This document shows, one piece after another, positions 11,216 through 22,820 of a stretch of 64,000 nucleotides of DNA. The stretch comes from Mesorhabditis belari (lineage: Eukaryota; Nematoda; Chromadorea; Rhabditida; Rhabditidae). The stretch lies in assembly GCA_958450365.1 (NCBI GenBank), contig CAUEEP010000032.1, positions 1 to 64,000 of the forward strand, read 5' to 3'. Under the pieces are notes generated by a model. It saw only the letters and a program-made list of their open reading frames with translations. It did no database searches and had not been told where the DNA came from. The translations under genes and the position numbers were made by a program. The number at the start of each line of letters is the position of its first letter. Within the stretch, counting starts at the first letter, position 1.

Positions 11216-12110
11216 GATACCAAAAGTAAGGTGATTGATTGAATTTAAACTAGCGGTTTGATTACAATAGTTTTTTAAAAAGATGTCTTTTAGAAATGAA
11301 TGGAAAACTGAGAAAGCAATAAAGCTGTGAAATTGGAAAGAAAATGACATCAAATCATTATTTTTAGCTTTACATCTCATAAAAGTGAACTGTTTCCAAA
11401 AACGTTTCAGAAAAAGCTCATTCCGACAGAATAGAATTATTTGCAAATTGTTTTTCGGAAAAAAAAACGTTGATCAAAGAATTTTCTGAGGGAAGATGAG
11501 TGGAAATGACACGTTGGTCTAGTAAAAAGCTATTAAAAGTATCAAAATTTTTGTAAACGAATGAGTAAATTGTTTATATTAATATTATGAATAGATATTA
11601 TGAATAGATTTCCTATTTTTAAGAAAATTTCAAAAAAAAAAGACTGAATAGAGAGAGTTTTCGATTGAATTGAAAAGTTTTTGATTGAAATTTGATGAAT
11701 TGTTCTGATCAGGTTATAGAAATTGAAAGAAATTGAAAGAAATTGAGTTTTAAAAGTTGATTTTCTAATGTTTTTTTATAGATAAACAGTCTACAGTAAT
11801 ATATTTATCTAAAGGATTATAAGTACTGTACGTTTTCTGTTTTACTGTACTAGAATTACTGTACTGTACTGTACTTTTCCTGGATTTGCTTCTCTGAATT
11901 GTGCTTGACAAATGAACCCTTTCTGGAGCATTTGATTCTTTATTTTTCAAGAAAACTAAAGAATTCAAGAGAAAGAGTACGCTAGGAAGCTAGAAAGAGT
12001 ACGTTGCTGTACAAAATACATTCCAAAGAATAAGTTAAATCTTTCAAATGTTCAATCAATCAATTTCAATCAACGAACAACGAAAATTCGTTGAAATTTG
12101 TTTTAAGGGG
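11216..12110. other. Gene-free AT-rich stretch
   Basis: Includes short TACTGTACTG repeats near 11,820-11,875 and motif relics near 11,910-12,005 (CCCTTTCTGGAGCAT, CTAGAAAGAGTACG). No gene seen. Confidence 0.5.
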
Positions 12111-12560
12111 CAGTCACAAGGAAGGCTCACAACGGCTCTAGTGGTCTAGGGGCTAGCATGCTTTTGTTGGAATGAGGAAATCGTTGGAATGCGTTGTTGG
12201 GTTAAACTTTGAGCTTAAAAACTAATGGAAATAACAAAGGAATGGTTGAGAAACGAAATTGAGAATCGTTTCGATTCGTGCATCTTATAGAATCGGAAAC
12301 GCTGATTCTAAATCTGCAAAAATTAGTTCCAAACTTGCACGGAAACGCGAGCAATCTGGCACAGAAAATTCGTTTAAATTCGCTTTATGAGGCATCGAAA
12401 ATTTACTTAAATTTGCTTTAAGAGGCCGTCACAAGCAACTCTTTCAGCGGCTCAGTCGGTCTAGGGGCTAGCATGTTGGTCTACAAAACCGACGAAGTTT
12501 CTTTTGCTTGGGTTCGAATCCTCCCACTTGCCATTTTTTTTTGAGAAAGCTTTTTCTTAT
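12111..12560 (+). repeat. tRNA-derived SINE-like repeat, copy 1
   Basis: From about 12,165 the sequence (GTTGGAATGAGGAAATCG, GGTTAAACTTTGAGC, GAATCGGAAACGCTGATT) is nearly the same as 13,800-14,200. It ends in the tRNA-like module described separately and a T-run. A shorter upstream copy of the module start (GGCTCTAGTGGTCTAGGGG) lies at 12,132-12,165. Confidence 0.75.
12446..12532 (+). pseudogene. Long-variable-arm tRNA-like module, copy 1
   Basis: It carries an A-box-like GGTCTAGGGGC, a 5-bp anticodon-type stem TTGGT/ACCGA closing the seven-base loop CTACAAA (anticodon position ACA), a variable-arm stem (AAGT/GCTT), a B box GGTTCGAATCC and a T8 run suitable for Pol III termination. The acceptor and T stems pair poorly, so it is called tRNA-like rather than a tRNA gene. 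A V-arm is the hallmark of Leu/Ser-type (class II) tRNAs. Confidence 0.55.
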
Positions 12561-12984
12561 GCCATTACATTAAAGAGAAACAAGTTTGCTAGAAAGAGTG
12601 CATTTACAATTTTTGTGAGCAAATGAACTAAATAAGAAGGTCAATGAAGGCTTAGACTCAAGAAAGATAAATTTCTTTAGCTTAAAGATAAAAACTTTAT
12701 AGAAGAATCAATGTGGAGAAGAGGCAAAGTGCAGAAGAAAACGTTCTGATTTGAGATCAGAAAAAAAAACTCGAAAAAGAAAACTTGCGCACATGGCTAA
12801 AAGTCTCAGTCCAAAGGGGGTGCCATCTTAAAAAGCCCAATCAGTCACCCCCATCCATCCCGAATTTGCCCCTTTCTCGAAACGAACGACGTCAACAGGA
12901 AGTAAATTTGTGAGAACCGAAACAACTTTTACACAACTTTAGCTTAAAATTGAATACTTATTTAATATATCAGTGTTACTGTAA

Positions 12985-13072
12985 CTCTTTCTTCCTTTCT
13001 TTCTTCCTTCCTTTCTTTCTTCTTCCTTTCTTTCTTCCTTTCTTTCTTTCTTCCTTTCTTCTTCCTTATCTT
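12985..13072 (+). repeat. Pyrimidine-rich TTCTTTCCTTCC simple repeat
   Basis: Almost pure CT on the plus strand. The Glu/Lys/Arg frame on the opposite strand is a product of this repeat. Confidence 0.9.
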
Positions 13073-13093
13073 TCCTATTTCTTTGGTAAAGAA

Positions 13094-13150
13094 GGCGCCG
13101 ATAGCTCAGTGGTAGAGCGTAAGCGGAAGGTCGAGGATTCAATTTCCCTT
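13094..13150 (+). pseudogene. Truncated tRNA-like sequence
   Basis: GGCGCCG acceptor-like start, a full D-arm with A box (TAGCTCAGTGGTAGAGC) and a B-box-like GGATTCAATTTCC, but no anticodon arm between them. It is too short to fold as a tRNA; probably a deleted tRNA or SINE head. Confidence 0.6.
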
Positions 13151-13799
13151 GATTCCAAATTCTTTGCTATTCATTTCTTTACTTTATGAAAGAACTTGGA
13201 CGTTAATCAATTGTAACTAAGTGAAGTACTTAGGGAAATCGTTTATTTTATTATCGTAATATCTGCAGATAGCCAATAATGGTTTTGAAAAAAAACCATC
13301 AACTAATAGTAAGTGAATAGAACGATAAGAGACTATTAAAAACGTAATGTAAAATTATTGCACTTAAAGTGTTATGATAAGAGGATAAAAGCGTAGTGAT
13401 CATAATCAGAGTTAAAAAAAGTAATCAAAGTCAAAAAAAGTAAGCAGAGTACTGTAGGTTTCGTCAAAAAAATCTTTAGAAAGTGATCAAAAAGAAACAA
13501 CAATGCAAATTTGAATTCTAATTTCTTCAAATGAACTGAAAGAAATGGAAGAAATGAAAGAAATTGAAAATTTGGTTTAAAAACGACCCTAATTTCCCGC
13601 TTCAACTCTCAATAAAACCCACCTCAACCCCAAGAAATCAGGCGTGAAATTCTTTACCTCAAAAACCTTTGTGATCTTTTTTTTGTGTGTGAAACGGAAC
13701 CCAGAAGTGAAAAGGTTATTATTCTCCCTTTCTACATGTACACAACTCTAGAATATGCAAAAAGGAGTTGAAAATTCCATTCTAGAGCAAAAGTTTTTG
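13151..13799. other. Gene-free AT-rich stretch
   Basis: No exon-like sequence on either strand; direct AATCAAAGTCAAAAAAAGTA-type repeats near 13,405-13,445. Confidence 0.5.
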
Positions 13800-14200
13800 T
13801 TTGGAATGATGGAATCGTTGGAATGAGTTGTTGGGTTAAACTTTGAGCTTAAAAACTAATGGAAATAACAAAGGAATGGTTGAGAAACGAAATTGAGAAT
13901 CGTTTCGATTCGTGCATCTTATAGAATCGGAAACGCTGATTTTAAATCTGCAAAAATTAGTTCCAAACTTGCACGGAAACGCGAGCAATCTGGCACAGAA
14001 AATTCGCGTAAGTGGCTTTATGAGGCATAGAAAATCGCTTAAATTTGTTTTAAGGGGCCGTCACAAGCGACCCTCCCAACGGCTCGGGTGGTCTAGGTGC
14101 TAGCGTGCTGGTCTACAAAACCGGCGAAGCTTCTTTTGCTTGGGTTCGATTCCTCCCCTTGCCGGTTTTTTTGAGAAAGCTTTTTCTTATGCCATTACAT
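13800..14200 (+). repeat. tRNA-derived SINE-like repeat, copy 2
   Basis: Near-identical to 12,165-12,560 over about 390 bp, including the TATGCCATTACATTAAA tail after the tRNA-like module. Two close copies in the same orientation suggest either a SINE family or a local duplication. Confidence 0.8.
14078..14165 (+). pseudogene. Long-variable-arm tRNA-like module, copy 2
   Basis: Same architecture as 12,446-12,532. The anticodon stem is CTGGT/ACCGG around the same CTACAAA loop, a compensatory C:G for T:A change against copy 1. The V-arm stem is AAGC/GCTT, the B box GGTTCGATTCC, followed by T7. Acceptor pairing is partial (CGGC with GCCG). Confidence 0.55.
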
Positions 14201-14904
14201 TAAAATTTCATGTTTTATTTCATTTCATTTCATTTAAAAATTTAATATTCAACAAAATAAACAAAAACAAAAACAAAAAGCAAAAAGCAATGTGTTGGTG
14301 TTTGCGGCTAATTTTTGGGTCGACTCGATTCTCAATCTCGAGCTGAGAGCATTTCCTTTTAAGATTTTTGGCTTTAACAACTGATTTCATAAAGATTCGA
14401 AAATTTAGATCAAAATAAAGCAATTGGCTTCAAAAATTCACTCTACTTTTCGAGTTTTTTGTTTCTTTTCTTTGAAATGTTCAAAAAAGTTTTCCGAATT
14501 GATGAAATTCGATAGTTGGATGAGCAAAAAACTTTTAAAACACCAATCTATGAATTCAAATGAAATAAACCTAAAAAGGAATCAAATGAAAAAAAAGAAA
14601 AAGTACATAAAGACAGAGTACAACATCAGTTTTGTTTAGTTCTTTTTTTTTAGTTCAATTTAAGCCTATAGAAACTTTATAGAAACTTTATAGGAACTTT
14701 TCTGTTTTATATTCTTCGATTCATGCTTTTATTCTTTAATTTATCACTAGAAGATAAGCATAAATAGACATTGAGCTTTCTATTAACCATTGTATTCACA
14801 CAAAAAAGCGTAAGTTTACTTTGTGAAATTTGGCATCATTCCATAATACCATTTAAATATATAGATAACGTTAGAAATGATCGAATTTTATCTAGAAAAA
14901 AAGT

Positions 14905-15150
14905 CCCATCAATCTTTCCATTAATTCATTCAAAAAAGTACCATCAATCTTTCATTAATGCATTCAAAAAAGTACCATCAATTTTTCCATTAATTCATTC
15001 AAAAAAGTACCATCAATCTTTCCATTAATGCATCCAAAAAAGTGTCATCTGTCTTTCCATTAATTCATTCAAAAGAGTCCCATCAATCTTTCCATTAATT
15101 CATTCAAAAAAGTATCATCAATCTTTCATTAATGCATTCAAAAGAGTTCC
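14905..15150 (+). repeat. Tandem repeat, unit about 34 bp
   Basis: CCATCAATCTTTCCATTAAT followed by TCATTCAAAAAAGTA (or GCATTCAAAAGAGT variants) repeats about seven times with small indels. Confidence 0.9.
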
Positions 15151-16009
15151 ATCATCAATCATCAATCACATCTTTAGTTTTTCTTTCAATTTTACAGTAC
15201 AAGACAAACTCATTATAAACATTAAAACAAAGTTTACAAAGAAAAAAAACTAAAAATCACTGACCATTTCTCGTTTTGTCGTTGCTCAAGCCCAGGCGCG
15301 GCAATGAAGAAAACCATTTTCTTGTAAAATTTGCGATTTTCGAAATGACTGTTTGAAGAATTTTCCTCTTTGAATAATTAGCTTCCGGAGAGTGAATGTT
15401 TGTCAGAAAACATCTGAATGATGTCAGAAAACATCTGAACTTTGAAAAGAGATTCTTTCAAGAGTTTTTCTTCTTTTTCTTTTTCTTCTTTTTCTTTTTC
15501 TTTTTGACTTCCCTTTCTTTAAGAAATTTCTTTGACTTCTTGAATCTCTTTGTGGCTCTCTTTGCAAAATCGTTTGCATTTTCGATGACACGTTGGAAAC
15601 ACAGATTTCCCGGATACCGATACTCAAAAGGAGATCTGAAGATATGGAGAGATTTCGCTAAAGAACAGTAGCTATATTCTATTGAAATAATAGCTGTTTA
15701 GTCACATTGTTTAAGGTTAATAGTAAGTCTGGCATAGCTAGACCCAAGCAAGTTCAGGGTCAGAAGGCAGGTTTTGGCTTACAGAAGCTTCTATGGTAAG
15801 TAAGAAGTAATAGTACGATTGTTTCTATAGTAAGAATTCTGTGCGAAGTTGGGAACTGGACCTGGATTAGCTAAAAAAGATCATATCTTGTCTAGCTAAT
15901 CGGCTGGACTCGACAAGAATCTGCAGATTTGTCCATTCATTTCTAGAGGCCAACTGATCAAGTCAGATTCGTTTTGATCTCTAAAGACGTCTAAAGTTTG
16001 ATCAATTGA
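15151..16009. other. Gene-free stretch with CTTTTT-rich simple repeat
   Basis: A CTTTTTCTT-type simple repeat at 15,466-15,505 generates the poly-Phe or poly-Arg/Lys frames seen here. No gene is supported. Confidence 0.5.
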
Positions 16010-16080
16010 GTTTCATGGCTGACTGGATAAGAGTCTTGTATCTTGGTCGGGATGCTGAGGGTTCAATCCAGCTGTTGTAA
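16010..16080 (+). pseudogene. tRNA-like sequence
   Basis: An A-box-like TGGCTGACTGGATAAGAG and a B box GGGTTCAATCC are spaced roughly as in a tRNA, but the acceptor arms do not pair. Likely a SINE relic. Confidence 0.4.
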
Positions 16081-16848
16081 GACAGCGGAGTTTTGAAAAA
16101 GCAGACAATTACGGCACTCTTTTAGGTAACTGTTAGCAATCGAGACACAAACTGACTGATGACATTTTATTAACATTTTGATAGCTATTACTATAAAAAT
16201 TGAAAGTATATAGTTTAAGTAACTTAATAGAAACTATCTAAGTACTTAAATAAAAAGATAACTTGATAAATGCAAAGATTATTATACTGTAACTTGTGTT
16301 TTAATGCACAAAGCAGGAAGTTCTTTTCTGGGAATCGAATTTACGATATTCGATTTCCAAAAAAGGTACTCAAGGAGATATTCAGCTAAAGGAAATTGAG
16401 ACGAAGAATTTCAATGTTTTTTGTGGAAGCTCAAGGCGTATTTCCCTTGGGATTCTCTCATAGAAGGGAAAGGTGGAGAAAATGAAATTTTTAGAACCTA
16501 TAAAGGAAAAGTTTGAAAATAAAAATAACTTGCAATTCGGTTTTCTAAAATTTTTGGTGAATATGGTTTACAGTCATGGACAAAAGCCTTTTAACATTGG
16601 CTTTTAGAAGTTTTTTCTTTGTATATCTTGATCCAAATCCGACCAATTTGCAAACGATTAAAAGATTTAAAGAGATCTCTAATTACAAAGATCTCTCTAA
16701 TTCTCTAATTCTCTTTAACATTACAAAAAGATGGATTTGACAATTTATCAAGTGTCATGAACTTTTTAATAAAACAAAAATTGAGCCAAAAATTGATGGA
16801 CAAAAGTCTTTTAAAATGTGAGAAAAACATTATGAAAATCTCTACTTA
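16081..16848. other. Gene-free AT-rich stretch
   Basis: No exon-like sequence recognised on either strand. Confidence 0.5.
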
Positions 16849-17113
16849 CCGTAAATACTGTAATAGTACCCACCCCCCTCGTACAGTCCCGTAGTCGGAA
16901 AAGTTTTTTTAGTATTTCATTTGTTTCAAAGCGCCCGTACTTTCAAAAAATGCGTCTTTGGTATCAAAAAATAGCTAAAATTCAGGACTATTTTTTGATA
17001 CCTAAGCGCGCATTGTAGCTTAAACCAGTGCCGAGAAAAACTCGTTCAAAGCTAGACTACGCAATACTCCGCGCCGTCATTATGGGGGTGGGGTACTATT
17101 ACAGTATTTACGG
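16849..17113. mobile_element. TA-flanked MITE (family B), copy 1
   Basis: CCGTAAATACTGTAATAGTA at the left, TACTATTACAGTATTTACGG at the right, TA outside both. The interior contains GGTATCAAAAAATAGCT and its near-complement TATTTTTTGATACC, so the whole element folds. Confidence 0.85.
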
Positions 17114-17214
17114 TAGTAGATCCTCCGCGAGCCGCAATTACTGTAATTGAAAATTATCAAAAATGTTTTTAAATTTTAGAGAAACTCGGAGACTTATTGC
17201 GCTATGTTGGAGAA

Positions 17215-17588
17215 ATATTTAGCTTAAAGCTTAAGAAAAATCAGAGAATTTCATCCTGAACCTGGATTTATCGGAAAATCTATTCAAAATGTGATCAAAA
17301 TCGGCTTTATTTTGTGATTGAATGAATTGGGATTAAAAAGAGAGCCTTTCAGCTGATAAAAATGATGTTAGAGGATTGGATTTGAAAACGTTATTCAGAG
17401 AATTTCATCCTGAACCTGGATTTATCGGAAAATCTCTTCAAAATAGATTTATGACCAAAATGTGATCAAAATCGGCTTCAAGATTAGTTTGAAACATCTA
17501 ATTCTGAGTTTTTTTTGAAAAACTAAGTCAAATTATATTCAATTTTAAATGAATTCTGAAAATATATACGCTTTTTGACTAAGCACAA
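17215..17588. repeat. Dispersed repeat (family E), copy 1
   Basis: Blocks GAGAATTTCATCCTGAACC, GGATTTATCGGAAAATC, AATGTGATCAAAATCGGCTT and AAATATATACGCTTTTTGAC occur here and at 18,163-18,365 and 18,437-18,806. The first block occurs twice within this copy. Not recognised; no coding potential seen. Confidence 0.8.
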
Positions 17589-18162
17589 ACTAGCTTTGGA
17601 TATCTAAAATCTTTTTCGGATTTTCGACGCTCTGAATTTATGCGCTTTAAAAACAGAAAACACACGCTTTCTCGTGTACTCAAATCCTTATTTTGAGAGA
17701 AAAACTAGAGACTTTCAGTGCACCAGAAAGCTTTGTGTTTTTGAGGAAAGCACAAAGCACAAAGCACACCTTAAAATATATTCAAACCTTCTTTTTAAAT
17801 GTAGACGAATTGAATAGTGAAATATTCTGCAGACAGCCAAAAATAGACTGCAAAAAAATGGAAAAATTTTTTTGAAAATTTTTGTAAAAACACGAAAAAC
17901 GTTTCAATTGAAAAAGGCGCCGGAAGGAATTTTTGTGGGAAAAGGAAGAAGAAGAGAAGGAAGAAGAAGAAGGAAGAAGGAAGAAGAAGGCTCGAATTCT
18001 TTAGGATTTGGAAGTTTTTTTAAAAAAGGAAAGAGAAAAAATTGCGAATTCTAAACCATTGTTGACTCGAGAAATAACAATGGCTTTTTGAGGGGGCACA
18101 TTTTTTTTCCTTTTTTTTGGCCCTAATCGCTTTGTTTTTTTTCTCCGAAACGTTCGATTTTA
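17589..18162. other. Gene-free stretch with a purine simple repeat
   Basis: GAAGAAGGAAGAAG-type repeat at 17,940-17,992 drives the Lys/Arg/Glu frame here. A GTGCACCAGAAAG motif lies at 17,718. Confidence 0.5.
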
Positions 18163-18365
18163 CCCTCGGATTTTGTGATTGAATGAATTGGGATTAAAAA
18201 GAGAGCCTTTCAGCTGATAAAAATGATGTTAGAAGATTGGATTTGAAAACGTTATTCAGAGAATTTCATCTTGAACTTGGATTTATCGAAAAATCTTTTC
18301 AAAATCGATTTATGAACAAAATGTGATCAAAATCGGCTTTAAAATTTGGTTTTTAAAATTAGCGC
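18163..18365. repeat. Dispersed repeat (family E), copy 2 (partial)
   Basis: Begins TTTTGTGATTGAATGAATTG and carries the GAGAATTTCATC and AATGTGATCAAAATCGGCTT blocks; lacks the AAATATATACGC end. Confidence 0.75.
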
Positions 18366-18404
18366 CAGACAAAGCTTCAGTTGGAACTAAGGCAGATCTA
18401 AAGT

Positions 18405-18436
18405 TGTGCGCCGCCAGGACTCGACCCCGGGATCTT
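18405..18436 (-). pseudogene. tRNA 3'-end-like fragment
   Basis: Minus-strand copy of the T-arm and 3' end of the tRNA-like sequence at 19,002. It is preceded by the same upstream sequence (CAAAGCTTCAGTTGGAA), so both belong to one repeat. Confidence 0.5.
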
Positions 18437-18806
18437 GAAGAAATATTTAGCTTAAAAAAGCAGAGAATTTCATCCTGAACCTGGATTTATCGGAAAATCT
18501 CTTCAAAATGTGTTCAAAATCGGCTTTATTTTGTGATTGAATGAATTGGGATTATAAAGAGAGCCTTTCAGCTGATAAAAATGATGTTAGAGGATTGAAT
18601 TTGAAAACGTTATTCAGAGAATTTCATCATGAACCTGGATTTATCGAAAAATCTATTCAAAATAGATTTATGAACAAAATGTGATCAAAATCGGCTTTAA
18701 GATTAGTTTGAAACATATGATTCTGAGTTTTTCTGAAAAACTAAGTCAAATTATGTTCAATTTTAAATGAATTCTGAAAATATATACGCTTTTTGACTAA
18801 ACACAG
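18437..18806. repeat. Dispersed repeat (family E), copy 3
   Basis: Nearly full-length match to 17,215-17,588, from AATATTTAGCTTAAA to ATACGCTTTTTGACTAA. Confidence 0.8.
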
Positions 18807-19001
18807 AAGATTTATGAAGTTTTATAAAATTTCAAGACAAAGATCCAGATTTACTGATTTTTCTGAAAAAATATGCTTCTAATTTACTTTTACACTGCTT
18901 TCAGACCATGTATTTTGTGTTCAAACGTCAAAACGCATTGTTTCTGGCGCACTGATCGAGTGCTCCACACAAAGCTTGAGTTGGAAGTAGGGTAGATCAA
19001 A

Positions 19002-19074
19002 AGGGCGCCGCCGGGACTCGAACCCGGGACCTCTCGCCTATCAGGCAACAGTGCTAACCATTACGCCAGAACAC
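19002..19074 (-). pseudogene. tRNA-like sequence (SINE head or tRNA pseudogene)
   Basis: On the minus strand: D-arm GGCGTAATGGTTAGCAC, an anticodon-type arm TTGC-CTGATAG-GCGA, a perfect 5-bp T-arm CCGGG-TTCGAGT-CCCGG and 3' CGGCGCCC. The 5' acceptor strand (GTGTTCT) does not pair with it. The shared upstream sequence with 18,370-18,436 suggests a repeat rather than a functional tRNA. Confidence 0.5.
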
Positions 19075-19989
19075 AGTCTGTCTTTCCGATAAGAAGGAGT
19101 TAAGTATTGTTTTAAGCAAAAAGTGCAGTGCGGATGGATTTGAACAAGCAATAAGCAATCAATTGGCTTTGATCAACGATCAATCGACTTTACTTACTTA
19201 CTCACTTACTACTTTACTCATTGACTTAAAGTCCTTTACATTGTTTTTAATCGTTTAAAGTGGCTTAAATATAGTATTTTTGAATAGTATCCAGTGGCTT
19301 AAATATGCACAGAAGCTGAATGATTTAAATGAATCAAGAGCTTGATTTAAATGAATCAAGAAAGAAAAAAATCTCTAAACTCACCTCCCCGCTTGCACCT
19401 TCAGAAGATTCATTTCTCAGGTTTTTCAGCTCAAAAACAAAAAAATATTTCGAAAAGCGTTCCTGAAGAACTTTTCTTTGATTCAAAAAGTTCCCGAAAA
19501 GATTTGTGTTTTCTCTTTTTTCTGTGAGGATTTTGCGGTGGCATTTCTCTTTTCCTCAAAATTTACGAGTAATTTCCCAGTGTTAGCTCATCAGCTTACC
19601 TCAAGAAAATCCCTCTCGCTTGAAATTTTTAATTTACTTCATTTTCTCAAATAGAAATTTCGGTTTTAGATGTATTTTGATTGGGAAATGATCGAGTCGC
19701 GAAAAATGGTAATGAGAAGAACAAATAGAGAGCCGGATTCGGATTACGGTATCGTTTAGAGGGGAAAATTAAGCACTGACGTGCTCTAGAAACGTTTTTT
19801 TCCCTATTTTTCCCTATTTTTCTCATTTTTTCATGTATTTTCTGATCTTTTTGATCAGAAATACATGAAACGCGAAAAAAGCGCTTAAGCACTTTTTTCT
19901 TGGGGACAAAATGAGTTCAGTTTATTTTTGGATCAACGAGAATCTTTTCTTTTTTCATTCAAATCTTCGAAAATGAGAAATTTTAAGGA
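19075..19989. other. Gene-free stretch
   Basis: No convincing exon. The minus frame at 19,647-19,892 is about 80 codons with no recognisable domain. Confidence 0.45.
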
Positions 19990-20600
19990 TCAAGGGGTAA
20001 AGATTCTTAAGCTACAGTACCTTAGCTTAAGACTAATGTACTGTAGCTTAAGACTAGGGTACTGCGGCTTAAGACTAAGGTACTGCAGCTTAAGACTAGG
20101 GTACTGTAGCTCAAGTTAGACTAGGGTACTGTGGCTTAAAGATCCTGTAAAAATTGCGTCAATTAAAGCATTGAATATTTTTCGATAAGCCGTGAATCTT
20201 AATTGCTTCTCGATTTGATATTGACAAAGCCACTATCGAGGAAAATTTTTGGTCCAAATCCATTTCAGCTTCGATTCTCAACTTAACGCGTAAGTTTGAC
20301 TAGACCAAGATCAAGTTAGAGTTAAACCTAATCAGTTACTGTAGCTCAAGTTAGACTAGGATACTGTAGCTTAAGACTAGGTTACTGTGGCTTAAGACTA
20401 GGTTACTGTAGCTTAAGGCTAGGTCACTGTGGCTTAAGACTAGGGTACTGTAGCTCAAGTTAGACTAGGGTACTGCGGCTTAAGACTAGGTTACTGTAGC
20501 TTAAGACTAGGGTACTGCGGCTTAGAATTAGGGTACTGTAGCTCAAGTTAGACTAAGGTACTGTAGCTTAAGACTAGGGTACTGTAGCCCAAGTATTGTA
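19990..20600 (+). repeat. TACTGTAG-type repeat array
   Basis: About twenty copies of an imperfect ~20-bp unit, CTAGGGTACTGTAGCTTAAG (with CTGCGG, CAAGTTAGA variants), interrupted by 170 bp of unique sequence at 20,140-20,330. The TACTGTAG core is the most frequent short word in the window (also 58,130-58,445, 59,145-59,300 and inside the Thr-rich coding sequence). Confidence 0.85.
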
Positions 20601-21439
20601 GCTACTTTGCTATCCATTAAATACTAAATATAGCTATAGCATCTACTAGTTATTCTACTGTATCTACTGTAGCTAATATTAGAATACTGTAGTTCTCAAG
20701 TTCAAGTTTCTGTAACGGCTACGAGTAGTTTCCGTTTACCGCAGCTATGAGTACTGTAGACTAATTGCAAGCTGTGGCAAGCTATGGGTGAACCAATCAC
20801 TTGTACTAACTTATACTAACAATAAACCACATAAATGATTTAAAGCTACATCTGCATCTTGAAATCTTTCAATAAACATCTCCATCTTGAAATCTATGAA
20901 AGTTCATGAAGAATTCATCATGTTTTTCTTTATAAAAACGTGATATTCTGAATCTGAATCAAAAATCTTTTCAAAAAATATGAAATTATTATCAAATTTC
21001 GCAAGTTAGCAAGTTCACCTTGTGCCTTCAAAATATTAGAAGCAATCTTTCGAATAATCGGATGAATCTTTCAGAAAATCGAATAAAATCCATTTGAAAT
21101 TTCAGATAATCGAATAAAATCCATTTGAAAAAGTTTTAAACACGTGAGTAATATCGAGAAAATATAAAGAAATGAGAAATTTTTGCATGAAAATTTCAGT
21201 TTTTTTTTTTGAAAGAGAGAGTAATTGAGAAGGGACGCTTCTCAAGTGGAAAAAGAAATGAGGAGAAAAAGGGGAGCTCTGGAGATGAAAGATGAAAGGA
21301 GTAATTGAGAGAACGATTGTCTTGGTCTTTTTTTTGTGAAAGAAGTTGAAGCTGGTCTCAATGATCTCATCTGGCTAATTTTGGTTTAGGGTTTTGAGTT
21401 AAATGCTTAATGCTAATGAGTTTCTAAAAGGCGCACAAT

Positions 21440-21515
21440 CTCTACCGTAGCCCAGATTAAGCTAACGTAGTCCAGATTAAGCTACCGTAGTCCAGATTAA
21501 GCTACCGTAATCCCT
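21440..21515 (+). repeat. Short tandem repeat CCGTAGTCCAGATTAAGCTA
   Basis: Three to four imperfect copies of a 20-bp unit. A single related unit lies near 39,178. Confidence 0.8.
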
Positions 21516-21744
21516 TCTAATCTATAAGCCTTGTGATCCTCATCAAATGATACTAAAATTAGGATAATTAAATGAAAAATTGTTTGATTACGGTAGTTTT
21601 CTAAATAGGTGACTTTAGGAGAAAACGTCAAGATTGTAAATCAGTAAATGATTGAATCAATTTGTTAAAGATGGATCGATTGAGCAATGGATTGCTTTTC
21701 ATGAAATAGTTGGACTTTCCTCATCATTTGAGAGTAGTTGAACT

Positions 21745-21960
21745 TTCGGTTCCGTAAAATTTAGCTGTTAGCCAACCCCCAACCGCAGCTGCTACACAGG
21801 TAAATGCAGTCAAAAATTGCAATCCATCATGAGCACTAAGTGCCCCCACCCCTTTAGGTTTAGAGACCGATCGTCAGATGAGGTTAACTAAAAGACGTGC
21901 TCCAGATCGGGAGCGATTACGTGCGCGCATAAAGAACACCGCGGCAATCTCATTTTCTTT
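21745..21960. other. GC-rich island of unknown nature
   Basis: Clearly richer in GC than its surroundings. On the minus strand a 45-codon frame (21,745-21,880) contains a hydrophobic stretch (LTAFTCVAAAVGGWL) but has an in-frame stop upstream and no start or splice signal that I trust. Some words (AAAGAACACC...CATTTTCTT) recur near 23,430. Not identified. Confidence 0.3.
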
Positions 21961-22336
21961 TCGAAGGCTCATTTTCGGCATTTCATTCAAGAAATAGCTT
22001 GAGATTATTAAAACTTAATGAAATAATAGTTCTAATTAAGATATTCACTGAATTTATCTCGAAATTTTGTAAAAGAAATCGATGTTTTACGTAATTTCTC
22101 AATTTAGCCGTTCCTCGTTTCCCTTTGCGAGTAAACAGCGTCTAAATTTGGTCAAAGAAATCGGATCCTCAGGCTGAAATTTGGCTAGACGAAATTGAAA
22201 AAAGAAAATCAACAAATTAACATTATTAAGATCTTAAAGTTAAAGAAATAAGCTAAGAATAAGTTAAGAAATGTTTAAAATATTTCTTTTCTTAAAACTT
22301 TTCACCTAAAAGTGCTTTCCCTTCGACGGTAATGGC

Positions 22337-22779
22337 ACCCGGACATTTGCGCACCTTGCCCATTAGCGCACGTTTTAAAAAAGCTCTAAAAGCTAATATT
22401 AACCAATTTCTATTACAAAAGTTGTTTTTCTAGGTAATTTTAGGGCGTAGAATCGAAATTTTGACATATCAGAGCTTGTGGAAACAAACGGACGGAGTTA
22501 TACAAAGAGAAAAATCGACAATTTTCTGTAATTTGATTTGATCAATTTGATCTAGCCGTTTTGTCTTTCAAATTGGTTCCACACGCTCTGTTATGTCAAA
22601 ATTTGAATTGGACACCCTCAAATTACCTAGAAAAACAACATTTGGAATAGAAATTGGTTAATATTAGCTTTTTAGAGCTTTTTTAAAACGCGAAAAAAGG
22701 TGCGCTAATGGGCAAGGTGCGGAAAAAAAGGTGCGCAAATGTCCGGGTGCGGAAAAAAGGTAGCATTTGTCCCACTCCC
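22337..22779. mobile_element. Family C foldback MITE, copy 2, left end lost, between 41-bp direct repeats
   Basis: Begins at ACCCGGACATTTGCGCACC, lacking the GGGAGTGGGACAAATG terminus, and ends at GCATTTGTCCCACTCCC. Arms fold around about 22,500-22,560. An identical 41-bp sequence (AACTTTTCACCTAAAAGTGC...) flanks it at 22,296-22,336 and 22,780-22,820. The core resembles the copies at 27,081 and 47,582. Confidence 0.8.
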
Positions 22780-22820
22780 AACTTTTCACCTAAAAGTGCT
22801 TTCCCTTCGACGGTAATGGC

